Source of the DNA: Obelidium mucronatum
Taxonomy: Eukaryota > Chytridiomycota > Chytridiomycetes > Chytridiales > Chytriomycetaceae
DNA: 64,000 nucleotides
Direction of reading: 5' to 3'
Assembly: GCA_025765595.1 (NCBI GenBank)
Contig: JAIVFH010000106.1
Location: 49,015-113,014 of the forward strand
Below, piece after piece: positions 44,941-53,706 of this stretch (position 1 is the first letter of the stretch; the number at the start of each line of letters is the position of its first letter). Made by a program: the position numbers and the translations under genes. The notes below the pieces were generated by a model, which searched no databases, had not been told where the DNA came from, and saw only the letters and a program-made list of their open reading frames with translations.

Positions 44941-47328
44941 AACTTGACGGCCCGTGATAACGCAACATAACTTTGTCCCTTTTCAAACACCTTGCCCAAA
45001 TCGATACGCAGGAGAGGCAGTGTTTGGCCTTGGCTCTTGTGAATGCTCCTATAGAAATTAAAAAAAGAAAAATTAACGCGTTCTTTGGGATTTTAAACGA
45101 GGCGTTAATCGGGAGGAGAAAAGAAGCAACTAACAATGCATAAGCGAGAACCAACGGAATCTGATAGAGGAGGAATAAGCAACGAAACCAAACATCCAAC
45201 AAAAAATGGTCTATACCTGATCTTTCGTAACTGAGATATTTCCCACATCCAGCTTCCATTGTTCCTATTTTGAAAGCCCCCTTCAGTATTCAGAAAAAAA
45301 GTATATACACATACTGCAACATACATATGAAACAGTCCTACGAACAGTCGCATCCGAATTCGGACTAACTCTGAAATCCACAACAGGCAAACTATCCTCC
45401 TCGAATCCAACCACAATCCCCATGCTCCCATTCACAAGGTTCATATCAATGTTGTTTTTAATCATCATCACTTGCGCTCCAACCTTCAGTTCCAACAACT
45501 CCGTCGCGTTGCATTCCTTGTCCAGTCGCTCGTATAAACGATTGTCATCGGTACCCCCGCGACGCGCTTTGAAAAAGTGCGACTGCCCGCGGAGTTCAGC
45601 GAGATGTCGTTTGTTGCATGCATCGACTTCGTTTCTCAGTGCGAATCTGAATTATTTTTTGCCCCCAAAGCGTCAGCCCCATACCAAAAATTCAAAAGAG
45701 ATAAAAACTCAACAATTCTGTGGGAACTAAACCGCCCAGATTCGACAACGGACGAGAAAGCTTCTTGAGCGTTTCTTCAGTCTGAAGAGACACCTCGCCC
45801 ATTCGTATTTCATTGAGGATCTTGATAAACTCGGCATCCTTCTGACGGAACACTTCCTTCAACTTCAGAAAAAGAAGGAAAAAAAAAAATAAGCTTGCAA
45901 TTTTAGCATAGAAGGAAAACCCTGCTCATCAAGAAACGTTCCAAACCATAATCGTCTTGGTCATGCATTCCTTCCACCCATCCGCCTCAAACGCAAACTT
46001 GACTTCCCTCTTGTTCACTGGCGGAAGTTGCATAAAGTCTCCACAAACAATCAACTGAATTCCTCCAAACGGTCGAGGATCATTGCGAACGTGTTTTGCG
46101 ATTTGATTCAATTTGTCAAAGAATTGACCTTCTACCATAGAAACTAAAAATATTGGATGGAAGTGATAAAAATTGAATTATAACTATTAGCCGCGTTATA
46201 AACGTAAAAAAAAAAAACTCTATTACTTTCGTCGATAATCAAGACTTTGACTGCTTTCCATCTCTGCATGCTTTTTCGATTTGCTTGGATTTTTTTACTA
46301 GATCTTTGACTGGCTCTGTTTGTTTTGTTTGGTATCAGTTAGGAATTCAAAAAAAAAAAAAAAAAAAGACGTTCACTGCTTGCGTGAAAAAGATCCGATA
46401 TGCAACGCCTTCGGCGGTGGAATTTCGCCTTCGGCGATAGGACCTTCGGCGATAAAAACACACCAATGGCAAGACCACACCCTGCAAAAGAGTGAAGAGT
46501 CACTCCTCCAATATTAGTCGCCGCAATTCCTATAAAAAACCAGACTTAGAAAAAGCACATCATACAAAAAAAAATAATATAACCAGTCGGAGCAGTAATC
46601 GCAATCTGATCCCTCGTCATTCTCGTTCGTAAACCATTAATAATCTGCCTCATGAGAACAGATTTCCCAGTACCAGCAGACCCAGTGTAAAACAAGTTTT
46701 CACCGTTTGCAACCAAATCCAAAACGCGAGATTGTTCGTTTGTAAGAGTAATGCCAGGTTCTGAAGCAATTTTGAAAGGAGCAGTAGAGGAGGAGTTGGA
46801 TGTAGTAGATGGATCTGTTGGAGTGGATCGTTTTCCTAGTGGTTTTGTTGCTGCTGTTGCACGCAAGGAAGAAGTAGAGAGCGCCTTTGACGCTGGATCG
46901 TCGAATCTGAATTCCGTCTTTCCAGATTTTGAGGAGGATGCTGCCTTGTATGCTGATGAATGTGACTTGTAAGACGAAGAAGAGTAAGAGGATGTTGTTG
47001 GATACGAGGGGGTGGACCCAAAGCCTGGAGGAAGCACTCTCTTCTGCGGCAGGGCCTGAGTGTTGCTTTCCAAGGGTCTCTTGAGACTCGGTTTGTTTGC
47101 GCTTAGAAACGCGGCTTCCGCATCGATCGCCTTTGTCCGCAGCTCGCCCTGGCCGGACCGGGAGTCCATCGACAGTGTCTTTGCCAGCGCGGGCGCCCAG
47201 CTGCCCGCTGCTGAAGCGGCAGTGGCGGCCGGCGGCGATGCCTGGCGTTTGAAGAAGCCGAGGACCGACGGCGTCGCTGTTGCTGCGGGCGAAGTAGTCG
47301 AAGTTGTTTGGCGGCGGTGGTTGTACAT
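44937..47328 (-). CDS. PIF1-family helicase, copy A2 (C-terminal tail lost at duplication junction)
   Basis: Starts at 47328 (MYNHRRQ). N-terminus and core match A1: [77 protein letters not shown]. The gene runs through helicase motif VI ([11 protein letters not shown]), then meets the junction, where a new in-frame TGA at 44939-44937 replaces the last 30 or so codons of A1. All catalytic motifs therefore remain, and the product would be a tail-less helicase. The hairpin-bearing intron is kept (46404-46452), but it lacks the first palindrome of A1. Whether it is expressed cannot be judged from sequence. Confidence 0.8.
46404..46455. repeat. CTTCGG hairpin cluster in PIF1-A2 intron
   Basis: Same three C(TTCG)G palindromes as in the A1 intron, with small changes around them. 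The upstream TGCCTGCGGCA palindrome of A1 is missing here, as about 16 bp are absent. Confidence 0.75.
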
Positions 47329-47494
47329 TCGGACTTTTGTTTTTGTCGTTTGTCCACGGACAACATAATTATTCGCTTTTATTCACTTTTATTCGTTTTT
47401 CAAAGCAGTGTTTGCAGCATGGCGGAAAGGCACGGGAGCAGAGTTGGAGTCTTCGTTGAATAGTAAAGTTTTTGCAAACAAAGACTCCGACAAA

Positions 47495-48691
47495 TCAGTT
47501 TACTGATGGCCAAAACAAACTGCCAATAAAAGAAAACAAAGATTCTCTTTTGACCGCCGCTGCAGTTGCGACATCGACGCGTTCGTCGTTAAGAAGCACG
47601 CGGACGACGGCGGAGTGGCCGTTGCGCGCGGCGATTCTCAGGGCGCGGCTGTCTTCGGCGGCGGGATCGACGCGCGGGTCGGCGAGCAGCGCGGCGACAG
47701 CGTCCGCGTGGCCGTTTTTCGCGGCGGACCACAGCGCGCAGTTTGCAAACACGCCCGGGTCGACGCCGCGCGCGGGCGGCAGCGAAAGCAGCACGCCGAG
47801 AACGCGCGCGTGGCCGAGCGCCGCCGCCGTGCGCAGCGCGTTGTTGTCGTCCGCGCCCGCATCGACCCGCGCGTCCGTCAGCAGCAGCGCAAGCACCTCC
47901 GCGTGCCCCATTGCGGCCGCTGACCGGACCGCAAAGTCGTGATCAGAGCTGGGATCTACCTGCGGGTGCTTCTGCAGCAAGAGCGCAACGACCGCGGCAT
48001 GGCCCTTGATTACTGCCCATTGTATTCCATCGTTTCCAAACGCGGTCGGATCTGCCCCGCTTTCCAACAAGAACGAAACAAGCCGCAAGTTCCCGCAGCT
48101 GCAGGCCCATCTAAACAGAATCCCATCATTCAGATCCAGAAGGTGGTTACGCGGAGTAGTTGCTCGGGACGCTGAAAGCAACTCTTGTACAATGCGGTAC
48201 CCGAGAGTATCCGACACGGTACAGTTTTCCATGCGCCAAATATTTTTGGAGAGAAACATTTGCTCATAGAGAACCGCTTTGTATATCCATGGCAGAGAGT
48301 ACCAAACGTCTGCATTGGCGTTGAGATGATTCCAGAAAGTACTCATTGACGTTATTTCATCATCGTCCTTGAATGATTCGATTCCGTCATCGCCAGTACA
48401 TCTTTTACGCCCCTTCTTGCTCATTGATATTCCCTGCATCCTCACATTTCGACGGGCATGATGGTAGTCATTCAAGAGAGTGCGCCCAAACAACTTGTTT
48501 GATGAAAGAGCAAGATTCTGAACGTCAAAAGAGGCGATTGAAACATGCAACAGGATTCTATCAAGGATTTCGCGTGGAATATTGTAGATTGTTGTAGTAG
48601 CTTTAGAGTTTGCGATCACTACTTTTGGCACAGTTCCAATGGTCGTCTTTGCTTCTAATGCTTGCTGAAGGGCACTTGCAATCCAATCCAT
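47495..48691 (-). CDS. F-box/ankyrin-repeat protein, copy 2 (intact)
   Basis: Single-exon gene of 398 codons starting MDWIASALQQALEAKTTIG. An F-box-like segment (IYNIPREILDRILLHVSIAS to LSSNKLFGRTL) is followed by a spacer and about six ankyrin repeats. Examples are ILFRWACSCGNLRLVSFLLE, IQWAVIKGHAAVVALLLQKH, AVRSAAAMGHAEVLALLL and ALRIAARNGHSAVVRVLL. It ends FSFIGSLFWPSVN. Proteins of this layout are usually substrate receptors for SCF ubiquitin ligases. The ankyrin-coding part is very GC-rich (47550-47935), unlike the N-terminal half. It is transcribed towards PIF1-A2, 166 bp away. It is the reference for the decayed copy at 41528-42604. Confidence 0.82.
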   Translation of the reverse strand: MDWIASALQQALEAKTTIGTVPKVVIANSKATTTIYNIPREILDRILLHVSIASFDVQNLALSSNKLFGRTLLNDYHHARRNVRMQGISMSKKGRKRCTGDDGIESFKDDDEITSMSTFWNHLNANADVWYSLPWIYKAVLYEQMFLSKNIWRMENCTVSDTLGYRIVQELLSASRATTPRNHLLDLNDGILFRWACSCGNLRLVSFLLESGADPTAFGNDGIQWAVIKGHAAVVALLLQKHPQVDPSSDHDFAVRSAAAMGHAEVLALLLTDARVDAGADDNNALRTAAALGHARVLGVLLSLPPARGVDPGVFANCALWSAAKNGHADAVAALLADPRVDPAAEDSRALRIAARNGHSAVVRVLLNDERVDVATAAAVKRESLFSFIGSLFWPSVN

Positions 48692-48738
48692 ACGACTTTT
48701 TTAAAACTTTTTTCAAGTCTTTTTCTGTTTTGACATTT

Positions 48739-48948
48739 ATGAGTGCGTGGAACGAAGACGTAGGCAAGTTCCACGTTATTGATATTCTTGATACAAACCA
48801 AGAAAAATTTCTGGCAGTTGCGATCCGCCAACTTACAAGGCTTGAAAGTCCACTCAAGTCCGCGTCGGAAGCAAGAGGGGTAATACTCCATCACCCAACG
48901 AACGGTAAGGCAGGAAAAAACCAGGTGCACACCATCAACAGCCCATGA
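48739..48948 (+). CDS. Small ORF divergent from the F-box/ankyrin gene, doubtful
   Basis: A 69-codon ORF (MSAWNEDVGKFHVIDILD, then KFLAVAIRQLTRLESPLKS) starting 47 bp from the F-box/ankyrin ATG on the other strand. The equivalent in copy 1 (from 42664) is truncated by a one-base insertion. No family was recognised. It could be a chance ORF, a relic of a longer gene or a short peptide. Confidence 0.25.
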   Translation: MSAWNEDVGKFHVIDILDTNQEKFLAVAIRQLTRLESPLKSASEARGVILHHPTNGKAGKNQVHTINSP

Positions 48949-49134
48949 TCAAACTGCAATCACTTCCAAAACCTTTCGGCAAGTAAAGAATATTTTTCAA
49001 TCTCAAAAATAAAGGGCAGTAACAAAGTCTCAACTTGTTTTGAGAAGATTTTAATATCCAACTTCTACTGCTACTCCCAATGTTGATACTCTACTACTTT
49101 CCAATGCTTGTCACTACTGCTACTCCCCATCTGC

Positions 49135-49677
49135 TCAAAACTTGAACCCAAGCTCAAACTTTTCATTTTCTTGACTATTACACCCCCACAAGAGCAACTG
49201 CTTCCCAGTATTCTCTCCCTGCACATTCAAACACATATCCTTTGATTTCAAATAACTCCCAGAAACAGTCCACTGCTGAGCCGCATTCTGCCCATTCGAG
49301 AACCTGAAACAATCATAGAGCTGCACAGAATTATTTGGACCACCGCTATCCAAACACTTGCCCGAGCGCGGGTTGTAGATGGCTCCCGGTTGATTTGGAT
49401 GGCGGGCCCACACTTGGTTCGCGCCGCCCGTGCACGTCCAGGCAATCACTTTCGAGTAGTTGTCGGTTCCCCAGTTATCAACGTCAACACAGACTGTGCT
49501 CCATTGCCAAGAACAGTCGAAAAATGGTGGATACCAGACGGCACGGCATCCCTTGTCGACAAGTGCTCTGGCGTAAATTGGTCCAGACGTTGGGAGAACT
49601 ACTGGTCCAGTGGGAGGAATCCCGGCTGCCATGACGACACTGGCCATTAGGAAAAGAGACGCTACAGTCTTGAACAT
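49135..49677 (-). CDS. Secreted ricin-B-type (beta-trefoil) lectin-like protein, copy 2 (intact)
   Basis: 180 codons with a signal peptide (MFKTVASLFLMASVVMAAG) and one lectin domain: CRAVWYPPFFDCSWQWSTVC at the N-terminal side, AWTCTGGANQVWARHP, SGKCLDSGGPNNSVQLYDC, AAQQWTVSG, LLLWGCNSQENEKFEL. The paired cysteines and QxW-like motif fit a secreted carbohydrate-binding protein. It lacks an enzymatic domain. The reading frame is complete, in contrast to copy 1. TATA-like box at 49725-49735. Confidence 0.83.
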   Translation of the reverse strand: MFKTVASLFLMASVVMAAGIPPTGPVVLPTSGPIYARALVDKGCRAVWYPPFFDCSWQWSTVCVDVDNWGTDNYSKVIAWTCTGGANQVWARHPNQPGAIYNPRSGKCLDSGGPNNSVQLYDCFRFSNGQNAAQQWTVSGSYLKSKDMCLNVQGENTGKQLLLWGCNSQENEKFELGFKF

Positions 49678-49724
49678 AGAGAAAACAGATTGTGTATGAT
49701 TTATCTGGGAGCTTCGTACCTTCG

Positions 49725-49735
49725 CTTTTTATACC
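49725..49735 (-). promoter_or_regulatory. TATA-like box of lectin copy 2
   Basis: The minus strand reads GGTATAAAAAGCG-like sequence about 50 bp upstream of the ATG at 49677, conserved with copy 1. Confidence 0.55.
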
Positions 49736-50065
49736 AGTTTTTGGGCTAAAAGCCGAGAAAATTTGGGGTCACATGGCCACAAATGACATCAAAGTCCACC
49801 CTGTAAGTCCACCCCTTACAATGGTTCAGCCTGTAACGTATTTTAAAACGTGTTATTTGAGAGCTCTTGTTTTAGTGAAATAGACGTTTCCGTTTTTTGG
49901 TGGCAACGGACAAAAACATTCCGAATGGGCAGATTCCAAAGCTTGAAGTCCACCCTTGATATACCCTTGTCAAGCTCTTAATCTTGCACCTCTTTACAAT
50001 CTTATTTGTTTATTTTGCAGCATACTCTACCAAATGACTCAAAAAAGGACTTTCCTAAACAGTTT

Positions 50066-50552
50066 TCACAATGTCAACAGCTCCCGATTAAACTGAATCA
50101 CTTTCGAATGCGCTGCAACTTTCTCCCGCCGAAAATTGAGCACCTTGACATACAATAACAGGCGATCAGAGGTCCAACCAGCCAATCAAACAAAAAACCA
50201 CGATTTATAAAACGAACCTGAAGTCCTTCCAAAGAAACAGCTCTCGACAGTGCGACATAGCTCTGCCCCTTTTCAAACACTTTTCCAAGATTAACGCGTA
50301 GAAGCGGAAGCGTCTGCCCTTGGCTCTTGTGGATACTCCTGTAAAGTGGCCAGAGAATCAGCAGTTTGTAGGCAAAGAATCGAATAATCTTATGTCAACT
50401 TTGGAGTTTTTAAAAGGAATTATGTACGAAATCCCCAAACCTGCTCTCTTGTGGCCTTCACAACTCTATTCTGTTCATAGACCCATTGATCCTAACAAAA
50501 AAGATATTATATTTAGTTGCAAAGAAATATCAATGAGTACTGTCTCAGTTAC

Positions 50553-50613
<61 letters not shown>

Positions 50614-52677
50614 CCAAGCCCACAAGAACTAACCAGAAACACAACAAACCGACTCGGCCCATTCAAAAAATCAACCACAGGATTCCCCGCACTTTCTTCA
50701 AACCCAACCACTTTCCCCATACTCCCATTCACAAGACCCATATCGAATTTGTTTTTAATCAACATGACTTGAGCCCCGATTTTGAGTTCTAACCGTTCCG
50801 GCGCCATGCAGTCGTTGAATTTATCGTAATAAACGGGATCTCCAAAAGTTCGCGCTAGGAACACGTGTTTTTCGCCGGGGAGTCGGGCGAGGTGGGTTTG
50901 ATTACATGAATCAACTTCATTCCGCATGGCGAACCTAATTTTAGTGGGGGGCATTACTTTTAAAAAGAAGAATGGTTATCAAGTCGTTTTTTACAGTTCT
51001 GTTGGAACAAGTCCCATCTCGTGGGGTGGTAGCGGCCTTTCCAAAGATCGCAGCAATTTTTCGGATTCTGGTGAGACTACTCCGAGCCTGAGCTCATTGA
51101 GAATTTTTATAAAGGTGGGATCCTTTTGGCGGAATACTTCTTGAAGCTGTTGATTTTTTTTTTTTAATTAAATAACATGTAGATACCACACAGTAATGAT
51201 TTTCTAACCACAATCGTCCGTGTAATGCAATCCTTCCATTTCTTGGCCTCGAAGGCAAACAACGCGGCTTCTTTTTTAGAGACTGGCGGTAATTGCATAA
51301 AGTCACCACAGATAATCAGCTGTTAAAAAAAGAAAGTTGTTCAAAAATTTTGTGGTCGGGAGAAGTTGAGTTTTTCAACCTGAATACCCCCAAACGGATT
51401 AGTATTGTCTCGCACGTGTCTCGCAATATCTTCGAGTTTATCAAAGAACTTTCCGTCCACCATGGAAACTTTTGTAGAAAAAAAGTAAATCAGAATGACA
51501 ATTTAAAAAACTTGATAAGTTATGAAACATTACTCTCGTCGATGATGAGGACTTGTGTTGCACGCCAGCGGGCAAATGTTTTTCGATTGTTTTTAATCAT
51601 TCCAACAAGTTTGTGAGCGGGTTCTGATTAAAACCCGAATGTGTGGGATACAAGGATTCAGTGAGTGAGTGTGGTTGACCAGGTAAAATGGAAACAAACC
51701 TAAAGCGATGCCACATCCTGCAAAAGAATGAAGCGTAATTCCTCCAATATTGCTGGCGGCGATACCTTAACCAAAGAATAAATTAAAAAGGAAAAAAAAA
51801 ACTGGGGTGAATGGACGAAACAAACCGGTAGGTGCCGTGATTGCGATTTCATCCAGATCCCATTTCTTCTTCAAAAGCTTAATAATTTCTCGCATGAGGA
51901 CAGATTTTCCTGTCCCTGGTTTGGAAGAAATGGTTTTAATATTCCTCAAAACTTCCCCAAACGATTTATTTTTCAACCATGAGGATTACCTGCAGAACCA
52001 GTGTAAAAAACAGATTCTCCACGATCCACGTATTCCAAAACAGCTTTTTGCTCTTTTGACAGGTGGACTCCAGGAGTTGTGGGCTGATTCGACATTCCCA
52101 ATTCATCCAGCGTTTTTGTTTGCATTGCAGTTGACGGAGCCAGTAATAAAGAGTCTACGGACATTGCATCTTTTGGAGATTTGGGTTGCGCAGGAGGCAT
52201 GGTTTTGTCGGTGACTGTTCTGAATTCTCTTGGTTTCAATAGAGATGGTCGTTCGGACACGCTTATGTTTGCAGGGATTGTGTCATCATCAACAAGCAAC
52301 GATGCTTTCTTCTTTATCGCAGATTGCTCGATTTGTTCATCATCAGAGTCAAGTGTAAATGACAATGGAAGAGTCCGTTTCGGCTTTGGTGGAACAATCA
52401 ACAACGCCGAATCATCCTCGAATGAATTTGCGTCGTTTGAATCGTGAAGCCGCTTTAATGTTTCGGCTGTGTTTTGTTGCTTAGGATCCTCTTTTGATCG
52501 GCTGGCTGCTGTTGACTGTGTTGGTCTCAAGTTGGATTGTTTGGCGGTTATTCGAGGTTTAACGGATGGCAGCGGTGATGGATTTTCGCGAAAGAAGTTG
52601 AACACAGAAGGCTGTGTTAAAGTCGGAGTGGCTGCTGGCAATGACCTTTGGTATGGCTTTGTTGGCCTGGTTGTCAT
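50066..52677 (-). CDS. PIF1-family helicase, copy C2 (complete)
   Basis: Starts at 52677 ([20 protein letters not shown]) with a disordered N-terminus containing SVFNFFREN, similar to SVLGFFKRQ of the A genes. The core is [20 protein letters not shown], then Walker A split by an intron (GSAG|TGKS, intron about 52010-51923), [32 protein letters not shown] with [67 protein letters not shown] and [13 protein letters not shown], ending FNRELLTL. A 57-base A/T homopolymer lies in one intron. The ATG is only 6 bp after the stop codon of the upstream deaminase gene on the same strand. Confidence 0.87.
50553..50609. repeat. Long poly-A tract in PIF1-C2 intron
   Basis: About 57 A on the plus strand, the homologue of the 66-A run at 44484-44549, with the same GTTACC/GTAACC borders. 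Confidence 0.9.
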
Positions 52678-52683
52678 TCGTTT

Positions 52684-53676
52684 TTATTCAGATTGATATC
52701 TCACAACAGAACGCGCCCAATTCTCCATTTCTTGCTTCGTCAAACCAAGAATCTCTTTTGCAGTCAAATACTCCTCACTTAACTCGCTCATGAAGATACC
52801 TCGATCATCCGTACAAAGAATCAACTCACGGTACCCTCTCTCATGCCACAGATATCTCAGATGATGTCGTGAATATTCCTCGACTGTTCCCGTCAACACG
52901 TTGCTTGTTAGACAAATTTCAAGTGGGATCTTGCGCGCAATGATTTCGTCCCACATGTGCAGAGGAACAAAAGTGCAATGACCCAACCGATCCGGATTTA
53001 AATTGAGCATTGCTTCCAACTCGCCTTCTTCTGGCGGGTTCTCAACTTCCGCAAAATGAATCACAAGGTTAAGTCCTTCTCTCTTTGCTCGTGTTAGCGC
53101 AGGGATGAGGTGTTTGATGCCGCCCACGTTCGGGTCTCCACATACGTCTATGCCAACAATATATTTGGTATATCGCTCCTGTTGCTTATAGCTGACGGCC
53201 AAATCAACAATCAGCTCGGCTGTTTCTGGACCATGTCTCCTATCGACTGAGAGAAGCAAGCGAACTTTCATCCCAGAACCATCGGGACTCTGCGCAAACG
53301 CACTGATCGCATCAAGGACAGTACATACATATTCCTCAATATCTAAATACTCGCTCTTCTTTGGAGTACTCCGCAGCTCTACATACGTACACCCATCGTT
53401 CTTAAAGGCTTTCAACACACACTCAACGACAAACGACAAGTCGGAACGCGTTCGGACGAATTTGTAGATTGTTTGTGAAAAGAGACTAAACACGTCAGAG
53501 AGCGAGCAGGATGGGTCGCCTGGGAGCAACAGGTTATCGGGAAAGACTTGATTGTTGCTTGCTGCCAGCGCCCGAAGATCCTCCAGCGAGACAGATCCGT
53601 TTATGTGTGCATGTATTTCAGACTTTGGCAACGACTGAGCCCACTTTCGATCTTCGGCAGAAAACTGGGGTTTCAT
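52684..53676 (-). CDS. Adenosine-deaminase-like protein (ADAL type, N6-methyl-AMP deaminase)
   Basis: Zinc hydrolase that in the ADAL subfamily deaminates N6-modified AMP to IMP. One exon; I choose ATG 53676 (MKPQFSAEDRKWAQSLPKSE) over an upstream in-frame ATG at 53736 that would overlap the TIR gene. Signatures are IHAHINGS (first metal HxH; leucine is more usual in place of Ile), YVELRSTPK, VDRRHGPE, GIDVCGDP, HFAEVENP (metal His and catalytic Glu region), DRLGHC (catalytic His), EICLTSNVLTG and CTDDRGIF (metal Asp). Intact, with no frame breaks. It lies head to head with the TIR-domain gene (30 bp) and tail to head with PIF1-C2 (6 bp). Confidence 0.9.
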   Translation of the reverse strand: MKPQFSAEDRKWAQSLPKSEIHAHINGSVSLEDLRALAASNNQVFPDNLLLPGDPSCSLSDVFSLFSQTIYKFVRTRSDLSFVVECVLKAFKNDGCTYVELRSTPKKSEYLDIEEYVCTVLDAISAFAQSPDGSGMKVRLLLSVDRRHGPETAELIVDLAVSYKQQERYTKYIVGIDVCGDPNVGGIKHLIPALTRAKREGLNLVIHFAEVENPPEEGELEAMLNLNPDRLGHCTFVPLHMWDEIIARKIPLEICLTSNVLTGTVEEYSRHHLRYLWHERGYRELILCTDDRGIFMSELSEEYLTAKEILGLTKQEMENWARSVVRYQSE

Positions 53677-53706
53677 GTTTTTGACTTTATTTTTTAAAGT
53701 TCCAAA

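Larger units (their letters stand above)
44941..50937. repeat. Direct tandem duplication, unit 2 (about 6.0 kb)
   Basis: Second copy of the segment at 38950-44877. It carries the intact F-box/ankyrin and lectin genes and continues without a break into the unique 5' half of PIF1-C2 at 50938 and beyond, so this right junction is the ancestral one. Confidence 0.9.

Noticed and set aside
38950..50937. Duplication as a transposon or integrated plasmid
   Set aside because: No terminal inverted repeats, target duplications, transposase or reverse transcriptase; borders lie inside two PIF1 genes.
31605..52677. PIF1 cluster as Helitron transposons
   Set aside because: No Rep/HUH endonuclease domain is fused or adjacent, and no Helitron-type CTRR hairpin terminus was seen at the duplication borders.
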